Positions 1-8,086 of a stretch of DNA of 21,844 nt are shown piece after piece. The notes under the pieces are model-generated. The model had not been told where the DNA came from. It saw only the letters and a program-made list of their open reading frames with translations, and searched no databases. Numbering within the stretch: position 1 is the stretch's first letter; the number at the start of each line of letters is the position of its first letter. The stretch is from Chloroflexota bacterium (lineage in GTDB: Bacteria > Chloroflexota > Anaerolineae > B4-G1): assembly GCA_011046405.1 (NCBI GenBank), contig DSAR01000564.1:1-21844 (forward strand), in the 5' to 3' direction. The position numbers and the translations under genes are program-made.

Positions 1-483
1 GTCGCCCGGTTCCGCCGGGAGAGGTTCCAGATCATAGTACCTCTCACCATCCAGAATGAAGACCTTTAAGCGGGGAAGTTCGCCGGGCTGGATGTAGGCG
101 CCTAACCACTCTGGTGTCCCGTCGCCGTTGGTGTCTTCCCAGCGCAGGCATAGGGGGGTCACGTTCGCCTCGGCCAAGCGGGCCTGTACCTTGGCGATGG
201 GTGTCTCCACGGCGGCCGGGGCCAGGGTCGGGCCGGGCGTTGGGCTTGGGATTGGCGTTGGCGTCCACGTCGCCGTGGGCAGAGGCGTCGCTGTGGGCGC
301 CAGCGTCACGGCCTGAGTCGGCGTGGGCGTCAGCGTGGGGGCCAGGGTATACGTCGCTTCAGAGGGAAGCAGCCCATCGGAAAGGGGATGGCAGGCGTTG
401 AGCGATCCGACGAACAATAGAACGAGAAGCAGGGAAAATGGAAAGGCCCACTGGCGAAAGGAGTGGCCGGGCTTCATGGTCAT
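1..483 (-). CDS. Putative lipoprotein with Pro/Thr-rich linker (partial, runs off left edge)
   Basis: The first 161 codons of a gene with no stop before the window edge. The ATG at 483 overlaps the TGA of the upstream DUF4139 gene (ATGA), so translation is probably coupled. Residues about 13-28 are strongly hydrophobic and lead into a lipobox-like L-N-A-C with Cys31, which suggests a lipid-anchored exported protein. Residues about 40-85 are a low-complexity Thr/Pro/Ala linker of the T-P-T-P type. After that a globular part begins, with a D-x-N-x-D-G segment (DTNGDGTPEW) resembling FG-GAP/VCBS or calcium-loop motifs. No function can be assigned. It is the last visible gene of the long minus-strand operon, and its envelope location fits the membrane theme of the run. 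A second in-frame ATG lies at 477, so the exact start is uncertain by two residues. Confidence 0.72.
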   Translation of the reverse strand, partial: MTMKPGHSFRQWAFPFSLLLVLLFVGSLNACHPLSDGLLPSEATYTLAPTLTPTPTQAVTLAPTATPLPTATWTPTPIPSPTPGPTLAPAAVETPIAKVQARLAEANVTPLCLRWEDTNGDGTPEWLGAYIQPGELPRLKVFILDGERYYDLEPLPAEPGD

Positions 484-2072
484 AACAATCCCTTGACCTT
501 CATATCTTTCGGGTGTTCGACGAGGAAATCGAATCGTACGCTCCTTTTCTCCCCGGGCGCTAACGTCAATCGCCAGGTGAGGATACCCAGGTCGCTCTGT
601 TCAGCAAGCTCCGGTTCGGCAGAGGTCAGTTTCACCTTGATATCCTCGTGCCGGGCGACTGGAATCTGGTCGTAAAGTGTCGTTTCGATCCCTACGGGCA
701 GGAGATTTTCTAATAGCGCGTCGTAACCATAGAGCAGCCGTCGCTGACCGCCGATGAGTTTCTTGTCGACCTCGCGCCGCCTCAGTTCTCGCGTCACGCG
801 CACCCGGTCGTCGGGGCCGAGATAAAGCGCCATTTCTCCATCCGGCGCCACCAGGTCGATCTCGGTCGCGCCGATGAATGTCTCGTCGACGAAGAGGTTG
901 ACCGGGCCGGGCAAGAAGACGTACGCGCTATCGTTGACGACCGTGGCCCGCCGGTATACCGCCTCGACGAGTTTGGGGGCGGCGACGTAAGTGATCTCTG
1001 GCGTTAGCTGCAAGCGGGCCACGGTCACCTTTTGGGACGTCCCATTGGCGGGAATTGTCGCCACGCCCGGCGTCCGGTAGGTCACCGCAGCCCCGGTGTG
1101 TGCCACCATCGCGACGACATCCTCGGCCTCTATCATTGCTTCGGGCGCTGCTTCGGCCCCTGCGTCCCACATCTCCATGGCCGGCGCGGCGGCTACCCTC
1201 CCCATTTGCATCATATCCACGGATCGTACGGGCGCCGGCGCGACATACCAGGGATCGAGCTCGGGCAACGTCTCTGCCAGGGCCGGTCGAGCGGTAGAGA
1301 GGGTCAGTTCGACGTCGATCCACTCCTCTCCCGTTTGTTGGGTTACCTCGGCCAGGTAACCTATCTCCAACACCGGCGATTTCTCGGTCTCCAACAAGCG
1401 TGTATCGTAGAGCGGCGACCAGCCGGCGCCGCGCACCACGTAGGTCACTTCGATTGTCATGTCACACGCCTGCTCTGCCTCGACCTCAATCGACGCAGTA
1501 TATCGCTCTCGCTTCGCGGCGCCCCGCAACTGATCCAGTTCCTGCTGGTATTTTTCCAACTGGCGCTTCAGTTCACGCTGACGAACGTTCAACGCCAACG
1601 ACTCGGCGTTGTGGCGCTCGGCTCGCTCGCGCAGCGCATCGAGCCACGCTATCTGCTCGGCGGCGCTCGTCTTGGCAAAGGCCAGGCCGCGGGCATAGAT
1701 CTTCGCCTGGCTGGCCAGCGCATCCAGCGCCTCCTGCTCCCGCCCGATCAACGCCGTCTGGGCCTCGAGGCCCTGTGATTCGTCTTTTAAGGTTTCTATC
1801 TGTCGCTGCAATTCGCGCACTCGCTCCGCTGGAGTCTCGACGTAGAAATCGCGTCGCACGTCTACCCCAAGTAGGTGGGTCGGAGCAGCGGCCCGGCCCG
1901 AAGCGCGTAGCGAATTTGGCGTGAGGCCCTGGGGCAATTCGCTTATCTCCAGCCGGCTGAGACCGGGATCCAGTGAGACGGTAGCCGTACGGGTCACCCG
2001 GGCGCGGTCCGGGTAGACGGTCACAGCGGTCACGTCGCTCGAGATACGCGACACGTTCGTTTCATTCTTCAT
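480..2072 (-). CDS. DUF4139 / mucoidy-inhibitor MuiA-family protein
   Basis: A 530-residue protein with the usual two-part MuiA-family layout. It has an N-terminal DUF4140-type region (about residues 12-75, VTVYPDRARVTR), a central charged coiled coil (about 80-195) and a C-terminal DUF4139 beta-rich domain (about 205-530) containing GAGWSPLYDTRL and ending in a FLVEHPKD motif. No signal peptide or membrane helix is visible, which suggests a cytoplasmic location. The biochemical role of the family is not established; the name comes from an effect on mucoidy. The ATG at 2072 has a GGAGGT Shine-Dalgarno about 8 nt upstream. It lies inside the end of the hybrid-kinase gene (11-bp overlap). The stop overlaps the start of the lipoprotein gene, so all three are probably co-translated. 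The family call is firm; the role is unknown. Confidence 0.9.
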   Translation of the reverse strand: MKNETNVSRISSDVTAVTVYPDRARVTRTATVSLDPGLSRLEISELPQGLTPNSLRASGRAAAPTHLLGVDVRRDFYVETPAERVRELQRQIETLKDESQGLEAQTALIGREQEALDALASQAKIYARGLAFAKTSAAEQIAWLDALRERAERHNAESLALNVRQRELKRQLEKYQQELDQLRGAAKRERYTASIEVEAEQACDMTIEVTYVVRGAGWSPLYDTRLLETEKSPVLEIGYLAEVTQQTGEEWIDVELTLSTARPALAETLPELDPWYVAPAPVRSVDMMQMGRVAAAPAMEMWDAGAEAAPEAMIEAEDVVAMVAHTGAAVTYRTPGVATIPANGTSQKVTVARLQLTPEITYVAAPKLVEAVYRRATVVNDSAYVFLPGPVNLFVDETFIGATEIDLVAPDGEMALYLGPDDRVRVTRELRRREVDKKLIGGQRRLLYGYDALLENLLPVGIETTLYDQIPVARHEDIKVKLTSAEPELAEQSDLGILTWRLTLAPGEKRSVRFDFLVEHPKDMKVKGLL

Positions 2073-3912
2073 GATTATCCACCTCCAATGCCCGACGAAC
2101 AGCGATGGCCAAGGTGTCCACGTCGAAGGGCTTACGGACGACCTGGATAAAACCCTCGGCTTTCAGTTGCTCCAGGCCCTTCTGTGAGACGTAGCCAGTG
2201 ATTGCGATGACCTTTAGGTCCGGATCGATCTCCTTCAATAGATGCACCAGATCCTGCCCGCCCATCTCTGGCATGGCCAGATCGGTGATGACCAGGTCAA
2301 TGTGCGCGGCCGAGCGGTGGATTTCCAAGCCCTCTATCCCATTGGGAGCAGTCAATACCTGGTAGCCCAGTGATTTCAAAAGATCACTCCCCAATTTTTG
2401 GATTCTCGCCTCATCCTCGACCAGGAGAATGATCTCTCCCTTCCCACGCAAGGAAGCCAACGCCTCTGGCCTTTCCAAGAAATCATCTGCCGCTGCTTCG
2501 TAGATCGGCAAGTAGACGTGAAAGGCAATCCCGCCGTCGGGCGACGTCTCCACGTCGATGTAACCCTCGTGCTGTATGACGATGCCGTGAACTTGAGCCA
2601 ACTCCAGGCCTGTTCGCTTGCCCGGCGACGTCGAGATGAAGAAGGGCTCGAAAATATGTGGCAAATCTGGTGCGGGAATCGAGAACCCCGTGTCTGAGAC
2701 GGTGATACAGGCCCACGTTCCGGGCGTGATTCCCTCCACTGGCGGCTCATCGTCCGGCCCGACCGTCACAGACGACAGCTCGACGCGCAAGTCTCCTCGC
2801 TCGGGCATGGCATCGCGGGCGTTGAACATGAGATTCATCACGGCTTGCTGAATCCGCGTGGGGTCGGCATTGACCGTCAACGGTTCTTCTGTCATTTCGA
2901 TCAATAGCCTGATGTGATCGGGCAAGGTCCGTCGCACGATGTCGACGATCTTCTGAACCGCTCCCTTGAGATCGAAGGGCCGAGGTTCAATCGCCGAACG
3001 ACGGCTGAAGTCTAGAATCTGATTCACCAGGTCGGCCGCTCGCTTTGCTTCGTCCAGGATCACGGTCAATCCCGATGAGACCTCCAACGAGAGGTTGGGC
3101 AGTGTCATCAGCGTCTGAGCGTAAAGGACGATGGTCGTCAAAAGGTTGTTGAAATCTAGCGCGATTCCAGAGGCCAACTGGCCCACTGCCGTCAGCCGTT
3201 CCTGTTTCTTCATCAATTCCTCGGCTCGTTTTCGCTCGGTGATATCGACTGCCACCGTCAGCACGCAATTCTCGGCCCACCCGCGCCGTTCCAGGGGCAT
3301 TTTGGTCACCTGGACCCACCGCGCACTGGCATCCGGCCGGGAGATCAAGACCTCTGGTTCGAAGAGCGTTTGTTGTGTCTCCACGACCTGGCGGTCATAG
3401 GCCATTAGTTGCTTGGCCGAGATGGCGCTGATCTGAGATCGCTCGGCAAAATCGAGGTCGGTCAGCCCCTTCATCTCGTGAGGCGTCGTGTTGTAGAACT
3501 GCGCGGCGGTTTCATTGGCCAGAATGTAGCGTCCATCCCGGTCCTTGACCGACACGAAGGTGGGGCTAGAATCCAGGACCCGCCGCAACAAGGCCTCGCT
3601 CTCGCGCAGCGCTTTCTCGGCCCGCTCCCGGGCCTCCGAGCGCTCGCGGAAAGCCAGTCCATAGGCCATCAGAAGTTCCATCAACACAGTCGAGGCGTCG
3701 CCGCCGATGTCTCGCAATGTCATATTTGGGTTCTGTTGCGCCAGGCGACGTAACGCTGCCTCGTGCACCTCGACGATGTCCTCCGGCTGAAAGTCGGCCA
3801 GGACGAGTTCACGCCCCAACTGCGCCGCCGACATCAACAGCCGTTCCTCTGGCTGATCGATATAAGTGATCAAGATATCGAAATATCTATCCTGCTTCGA
3901 TTTATCTAGCAT
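2062..3912 (-). CDS. RsbU_N-PAS-hybrid histidine kinase lacking the phosphoacceptor His, with REC domain
   Basis: A 616-residue protein. Residues about 8-100 match the RsbU N-terminal domain, the part of the phosphatase RsbU that binds RsbT (LLMSAAQLGRELVLADFQPE; later LLMAYGLAFRE). A PAS domain follows (about 105-228), then a HisKA-type helix (about 235-305), an HATPase_c domain (about 350-470) and a receiver domain (about 492-612). The H-box reads GIALDFNN where GIAHDFNN is expected, so residue 252 is Leu (codon CTA, two changes from a His codon). The ATP site is also altered: DTGFS for DTGxG, and GKRTGLEL for GxGTGLGL. The N-box NLMFNARDAM is kept. The receiver looks intact: D500/E501, phosphoacceptor D544, T572, K594. 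The ATG at 3912 touches the RsbX stop (TGATG) and has GAGGGGG just upstream; a GTG at 3915 is an alternative start. Probably a pseudokinase sensor working with RsbT. Confidence 0.88.
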   Translation of the reverse strand: MLDKSKQDRYFDILITYIDQPEERLLMSAAQLGRELVLADFQPEDIVEVHEAALRRLAQQNPNMTLRDIGGDASTVLMELLMAYGLAFRERSEARERAEKALRESEALLRRVLDSSPTFVSVKDRDGRYILANETAAQFYNTTPHEMKGLTDLDFAERSQISAISAKQLMAYDRQVVETQQTLFEPEVLISRPDASARWVQVTKMPLERRGWAENCVLTVAVDITERKRAEELMKKQERLTAVGQLASGIALDFNNLLTTIVLYAQTLMTLPNLSLEVSSGLTVILDEAKRAADLVNQILDFSRRSAIEPRPFDLKGAVQKIVDIVRRTLPDHIRLLIEMTEEPLTVNADPTRIQQAVMNLMFNARDAMPERGDLRVELSSVTVGPDDEPPVEGITPGTWACITVSDTGFSIPAPDLPHIFEPFFISTSPGKRTGLELAQVHGIVIQHEGYIDVETSPDGGIAFHVYLPIYEAAADDFLERPEALASLRGKGEIILLVEDEARIQKLGSDLLKSLGYQVLTAPNGIEGLEIHRSAAHIDLVITDLAMPEMGGQDLVHLLKEIDPDLKVIAITGYVSQKGLEQLKAEGFIQVVRKPFDVDTLAIAVRRALEVDNHEE

Positions 3913-4535
3913 CACGCCCCCTCGTTTTTGAATAACAATATCGCCGCATCGTCGGACTTGCGCCCCCAATCCTGCAGAATCTGTTTCGCCAGTACGTCCA
4001 CGTCTTCGAAGAGTGCGTCGTCGTAATGTCTCAAGTCCATTTTCTCGGGTATCCCGTCGGTGAATAAAATGACCAGATCCCCCGGATTGAGCGGGATCGT
4101 CTCTGGCAACAAGCGCTTGATGCCCATCCCCACCGTCCCCGGAACGCTCGACAGGCGTTTGACGTTATATCTCGACAACGTTCCCTGCTGTGCACGCACG
4201 ACCATCGCCCGCGGATTTCCCACCCCGGCGTAGGTCAAGGCGCCCTCTGCTGTATCGACGATGGCGATGCCCATCACACCGCCTCGTGTGTGCCGGATCG
4301 CCCGGTCGCACCCGGTGAAAATATCGAGCAGCGATTCGGCGAGGTGCCGCCCCACGTAACTCACCGCTGCCTGGGCAGCTTCTTCGGCAGCCCCTCCATG
4401 CCCCAGGCCATCTACCACGCACAGCGTCACTTCGTTCCCATCCGCCCAGTACGCACATTCATCCCCACAATGTGGATCGTCTCGAAAAGATTTTTTTGCA
4501 ATCGCTACCTGTACATGATTCGCTTTACCTGACAA
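3912..4535 (-). CDS. rsbX: RsbX-like PP2C/SpoIIE-family serine phosphatase
   Basis: A 207-residue single-domain PP2C-type phosphatase of the short RsbX class, which in Bacillus dephosphorylates stressosome proteins to reset the RsbT switch. Visible motifs are GDE (residues 24-26), VVDGLGHG with metal-binding Asp42, GVGNPRA, LFTDGIPE with Asp150, and a C-terminal KSDDAAIL. These are the metal-binding acidic residues expected of an active enzyme. The reading frame opens at a TTG (4535) that overlaps the end of rsbT by 11 bp. A GGAGGG Shine-Dalgarno lies about 9 nt upstream, and no better ATG occurs in frame. The position between rsbT and an RsbU_N-containing protein supports a partner-switching role. 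No substrate STAS protein (RsbR or RsbS) is present in this window. Confidence 0.87.
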   Translation of the reverse strand: MSGKANHVQVAIAKKSFRDDPHCGDECAYWADGNEVTLCVVDGLGHGGAAEEAAQAAVSYVGRHLAESLLDIFTGCDRAIRHTRGGVMGIAIVDTAEGALTYAGVGNPRAMVVRAQQGTLSRYNVKRLSSVPGTVGMGIKRLLPETIPLNPGDLVILFTDGIPEKMDLRHYDDALFEDVDVLAKQILQDWGRKSDDAAILLFKNEGA

Positions 4536-4965
4536 GATTATCCACCCTCCCCATTTTAGGCGCCATCATGGCTATCACCACCTTCGTGAACCCAGGTCTC
4601 GATTCGATTTGAAACTCGTGCACCAATCGTTTGGTCCCAGGCAACCCGGCCCCCAACGTTCCCCCGGTGCTGAAGCCCTGCCGCATGGCGAGTTCGATGT
4701 CCGGAATACCCGGCCCATTGTCTTCCACGATCACCTGAATACAGTTCTCCGCCTGATTCGATTGATCCGCGATGGTACAGACACCCAATCCGGCGTAATG
4801 CAGGACGTTGCTCGTCAACTCCGATATAGCTGTCGCCAGGCGCGTTTGATCCGCCAGACCAAAGCCCAGTTCCTGCGCTAACTCTCGGCCAGTCTGACGC
4901 GCATTGATGATGTCGCCGTAGCTTCTAATCGCGACATGTGTTTTGGTTACACCCATATCTTCCAA
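4525..4965 (-). CDS. rsbT: RsbT-like serine/threonine kinase (switch protein)
   Basis: A 146-residue GHKL-fold protein of the RsbT/RsbW class. The N-box TAISELTSN supplies the Glu and Asn expected for Mg-ATP binding. EDNGPGIPDIE is the G1 box and GFSTGGTLGAGLPGTKRL the glycine-rich lid, so the ATP site looks functional. The GFSTxxxLGxGLPG pattern is characteristic of RsbT rather than RsbW. Known RsbT phosphorylates STAS-domain stressosome proteins and, when released, binds the N-terminal domain of RsbU. Here the protein encoded two genes downstream carries such a domain. The frame opens at TTG 4965; ATG 4956 (three residues shorter) is an equally plausible start. It lies 13 bp after the radical SAM gene and overlaps rsbX by 11 bp. 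The last 16 residues form a tail after the GHKL fold. Confidence 0.88.
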   Translation of the reverse strand: MEDMGVTKTHVAIRSYGDIINARQTGRELAQELGFGLADQTRLATAISELTSNVLHYAGLGVCTIADQSNQAENCIQVIVEDNGPGIPDIELAMRQGFSTGGTLGAGLPGTKRLVHEFQIESRPGFTKVVIAMMAPKMGRVDNLVR

Positions 4966-4978
4966 CCCAACCGACGTG

Positions 4979-6343
4979 CTATGTCATCGTCCGTTCTCGT
5001 CGCTGGTGACGCAGATGGAGTGGACACCCACCGCCACAGATCGAAAACTCCGGGCACAGGCGGCACTTATCCGGCGCATAACGGCGCTCCCGCAGCGATT
5101 GGGCCAGGTCGTGTTCCCAGATCGCCTCCCAGGGATCGTGCAGGATGTGGCCCAACGGCTCGTAATAGCTCTGGCACGGGATGACGGCACCATCCGGTTC
5201 GACGCACATGTTGTAGAGCGCGGCGGTGCACGCCTTCACGCCCAACTCCAACTGGAGCGGGGAGAAGGCGCAATACTGGGTGGGCGTGTACCAGATCAAA
5301 CGCAAGCCCCACTCGTCGGCCGCCCGCCGCACCCGTTCCAGGATCGGGACCAATTCGCCCTCCCGGAAACCGGTGCCGACCGTCTCTCCCCGGCCGGCGT
5401 AGATCAAGCTGTTGCAGGCAAAGGACGAGACGTCCAGGGACGCGATGAGGTCCACCGTCTCCTCGATGGCGGCGACGTTCTCGCGAGTCAACGTGGTGTT
5501 GGTCGTGGTATACAGCCCCTGCGCCACCGTGTTCTCGATTCCTTGCACCGTCTCTTGCCACGCCCCTGGGGCCCCCACCATTTTGTCGTGCTCGTCCCCG
5601 GCGTGGGATTCCAGCGTGATCTGGACGTGATCCAACCCGGCGGCGACCAGCGCCTGTACCAGATTCGGATCCGACAGGCGCCGGCCGTTGGTCAAAAGCC
5701 CGGTCACCAGGCCCAACCCCTCGGCGTAGGCCACCAACTCGACCAGGTCGTTTCGCAGTGTCGCCTCTCCGCCGGTGAAGCAGACGTGCGGTATCCCAAT
5801 TTCCCACACCTGTTCCAGGATCGACCGCCAGGTCGCGGTATCCATCTCCGGGTAGTCGGTCGAACGGGCCACGTAACAGTGGGGGCAGGCGTTGTTGCAG
5901 CGATAGGTCAACGCCAGGTCCATCCGGTAGGGGGCCGTGAGGGAGATCGAAAACGGATCCACCCGCTCGACGTCTAGGCCGACGATGGGGCACCCCGCGT
6001 CGTTGCCCCGGATGAGCTGTTCCAATTGGGCCTGTATATGGCGAAAATCGGCGCGGGCCGAATTCGCGTCGACCTGATACCACTGGCACACCGCATGAAG
6101 CGCCTCTTCCTCCGGCGTCTTCTCCAGGACTAACCAAGCGTAATCGGCGGCTGTCTGGTTCAGATGCAACACCCGCGAGGCATTGACCAACAGATGACTG
6201 GCCCCCTCGGATGCCAGGCGCAGGTGAAGGCGCAACCGCCTGCCCGCTTCGTCACACCGTTCGTAGGCATGCAGCCCAGGAGAGGGCCGATCAAGGCCCT
6301 CTCCGCCCCCGAAGATATGTCGCAAGCGCGAAATGACAGACAC
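4979..6343 (-). CDS. PqqD-domain radical SAM/SPASM peptide-modifying enzyme
   Basis: A 454-residue enzyme. The open frame extends further upstream, but that part is an out-of-frame shadow of the preceding gene. The GTG at 6343 overlaps the preceding TAG by one base (TAGTG), and the resulting N-terminus aligns with the paralogue at 10574-11809. Residues about 50-115 resemble a PqqD-type peptide-recognition winged helix (HLNQTAADYAWLVLEK). The radical SAM core starts with CNNACPHC: C149, C153 and C156 bind the SAM [4Fe-4S] cluster. GGEATLR follows. The C-terminus fits the SPASM pattern exactly: C372-x12-G-x4-C390, then C427-x2-C430-x5-C436-x3-C440, giving auxiliary clusters. Such enzymes usually modify ribosomally made peptides or proteins. 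The gene directly before it encodes a protein with a seven-Cys C-terminal tail, an attractive substrate. The substrate and reaction are inferred. Confidence 0.9.
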   Translation of the reverse strand: MSVISRLRHIFGGGEGLDRPSPGLHAYERCDEAGRRLRLHLRLASEGASHLLVNASRVLHLNQTAADYAWLVLEKTPEEEALHAVCQWYQVDANSARADFRHIQAQLEQLIRGNDAGCPIVGLDVERVDPFSISLTAPYRMDLALTYRCNNACPHCYVARSTDYPEMDTATWRSILEQVWEIGIPHVCFTGGEATLRNDLVELVAYAEGLGLVTGLLTNGRRLSDPNLVQALVAAGLDHVQITLESHAGDEHDKMVGAPGAWQETVQGIENTVAQGLYTTTNTTLTRENVAAIEETVDLIASLDVSSFACNSLIYAGRGETVGTGFREGELVPILERVRRAADEWGLRLIWYTPTQYCAFSPLQLELGVKACTAALYNMCVEPDGAVIPCQSYYEPLGHILHDPWEAIWEHDLAQSLRERRYAPDKCRLCPEFSICGGGCPLHLRHQRRERTMT

Positions 6344-8061
6344 TAGCGCCCTCCGCCGGCGCAGGCGCACGCGCACCCGGCGCAGGCGCACGCGCAGGCG
6401 CAACTGCTGCCGCCGCCGGACGATCTGCCGCCGGAGGATGAGCCCTGAGGCAACGGGTTGGTCACTTTGGTCACACCGCTGGTAAAGCCTGTCACGTTGC
6501 CGACGATGTTGCCGGCGGTCCGTTCGACGCCCCGGACGAAGGTCGCCGCGAAAGCTGCGCCGGGCAGGGTGGGCATGGAAATTGGCTTCCCGCTGCCAGT
6601 GGAGATCGCTTTCCCGCTGCCCTGTCTGCTGCCAGAACCAGCGCTGGATGTCGCGGTGGCCCAGGGGCGATAATAGCCCCACCATAGCGGCGCGTAGACC
6701 GGCCCGGTGCGGAAGACGCGCCGGGTGCGATCGTCGAAATTGTCGTCCAGCATCGTCCATTCCAGATCCTCGTCGAAGCGCTGGCTGCGCACCTCCGGCG
6801 CGTCGGTCTCCTCGACCTGTTTCCAGGCCCGGCTCACGATGTCGCGATAATACGCGATGGTCTCTTTCCGGCTAAACCCTTTCATTTTCTTGTTCACGGT
6901 TTTGACCAGGTCGACCATCATCGTGCGCAACTTGCTCTCGCTCAAGGTGCCGTCCTTCTTCACCGCTTCCAGGAATTTTTCCTCGTAAGCGTGCAAGCCC
7001 TCCGGCAGCGGCTCGTTGGCCTGGACCTTCAACGGGTCGTCGCGCAACACCGTGATGGCTCCCTTCTTGAGCAGGCCAAAGAGGATCATCGTCAACACCT
7101 TGTTCAAGGGTATCTCCAGGAGAATGGCCGCCTCGACGGCCGAAAGCCCCCGCTTGACGCCGACCCCCTCGATCTTCATCGAAGGGGGCAGATATTGCAT
7201 CTTGCGACGCCGGTCTCCCCACACGCTGAGTCCGACGATGCCGGCGGCGATCAACACGATGATGGCGAGCGGATTGCAGCAGCAGCCCCGGGCGAAACCC
7301 CAGATAGCGCCCAGGAGCACCTCGAAACCTGAAGGCGGGGACTGCACCGCCCCCTCGGCGACGTACTGCTTGGGAAAGGATGCGCCGAAGAGGTATTGCC
7401 GGTCGGGCGCAGCGCTCCCATGGCGCCAGACGTAGAGCACCCGGCCCTCGTCGTCCATCATCGCGTCCGGTTGTTCCTGGGGCCAGCCCGAAGGGCTGCC
7501 GTGCCAGCGCGGCTCCTCTGGCTGCACGCCCGGCGGCAGGTGGAAGCGCACCGTCAGGTCGGTCGTCCCGTGCACGAATTGCCCATCGAACCAGGTTGGC
7601 GAGAACTGGATGCTGGCGTAATTGGCGTCCTGGCTGTCTTCGTAGAGCATACGCCCGATATTCTTGATCACCACGTGCACCGTCCCCTGGTCGCCGGGAG
7701 AAATCTCCTTGCTGCCCAACCAGACCTCCACGCCGTCGACGTAATCTGATTTCCCGATTTTAATGGCGGGGATCCCGTCCACGTAGGCGCTCACGTTGGA
7801 AAGTTGATAATGTGTGTTGGGCAAGCCTACGTCCACCACGTCGATGGGATGTGCCCCCCGGTCGCAAGTGAAGGTGAACCAGTAATCGAGATCAATCGAC
7901 CCATCCTGGTTGACCCAGACAGCCACGACTTCCTTATCCAGGGAAAAGGAATAATCCTGGGCGTGGGTACTAAAAGGCACAAATAGTAATCCATACAAGA
8001 CGAGAATCCGAAGTAACAGCTTGACACACGTTTTCCAATTCACGTTTGTTATATGCGTCAT
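6343..8061 (-). CDS. DUF2207-like membrane protein with C-terminal Cys-Ala repeat tail
   Basis: A 572-residue protein with an N-terminal signal peptide (hydrophobic about 13-30, likely cleavage near FSTHA-QD). An extracytoplasmic beta-rich domain follows (about 36-245), then a Cys triplet (260-262) at the start of a single membrane helix (about 262-281, flanked by WGDRRRK). A cytoplasmic helical region has a winged-helix look (LSAVEAAILLEIPLNKV, about 307-340). A low-complexity Gly/Ser region ends in seven cysteines alternating with Ala: four Cys-Ala pairs (C554, C556, C558, C560), a Gly, three more pairs (C563, C565, C567), then GGGR. The topology puts this tail in the cytoplasm, within reach of the PqqD-radical SAM-SPASM enzyme encoded one base downstream. 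The ATG at 8061 has AGGAGG 6 nt upstream. The family is uncharacterised; the tail as a modification substrate is my inference. Confidence 0.85.
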   Translation of the reverse strand: MTHITNVNWKTCVKLLLRILVLYGLLFVPFSTHAQDYSFSLDKEVVAVWVNQDGSIDLDYWFTFTCDRGAHPIDVVDVGLPNTHYQLSNVSAYVDGIPAIKIGKSDYVDGVEVWLGSKEISPGDQGTVHVVIKNIGRMLYEDSQDANYASIQFSPTWFDGQFVHGTTDLTVRFHLPPGVQPEEPRWHGSPSGWPQEQPDAMMDDEGRVLYVWRHGSAAPDRQYLFGASFPKQYVAEGAVQSPPSGFEVLLGAIWGFARGCCCNPLAIIVLIAAGIVGLSVWGDRRRKMQYLPPSMKIEGVGVKRGLSAVEAAILLEIPLNKVLTMILFGLLKKGAITVLRDDPLKVQANEPLPEGLHAYEEKFLEAVKKDGTLSESKLRTMMVDLVKTVNKKMKGFSRKETIAYYRDIVSRAWKQVEETDAPEVRSQRFDEDLEWTMLDDNFDDRTRRVFRTGPVYAPLWWGYYRPWATATSSAGSGSRQGSGKAISTGSGKPISMPTLPGAAFAATFVRGVERTAGNIVGNVTGFTSGVTKVTNPLPQGSSSGGRSSGGGSSCACACACAGCACACAGGGR

Positions 8062-8086
8062 TGGACGCCTCCTTCCAGACTATCTC

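Noticed and set aside
1032..1778. 248-residue plus-strand ORF inside the DUF4139 gene
   Set aside because: It is antisense to a well-supported protein and has no recognisable motifs or ribosome site.
3913..3969. Upstream extension of the hybrid-kinase frame
   Set aside because: It lies within the rsbX coding region; the coupled start at 3912 (or 3915) has a purine-rich ribosome site.
4943..6137. Long ORFs antisense to, or overlapping, the radical SAM gene (344 and 356 residues)
   Set aside because: Low-complexity Arg/Gly/Pro composition and no domain; they are high-GC shadows of the real gene.
6344..6760. N-terminal extension of the radical SAM reading frame (about 139 Arg-rich residues)
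   Set aside because: It is the out-of-frame shadow of the Cys-tail gene. The GTG at 6343 gives a start that aligns with the paralogue and overlaps the upstream stop.
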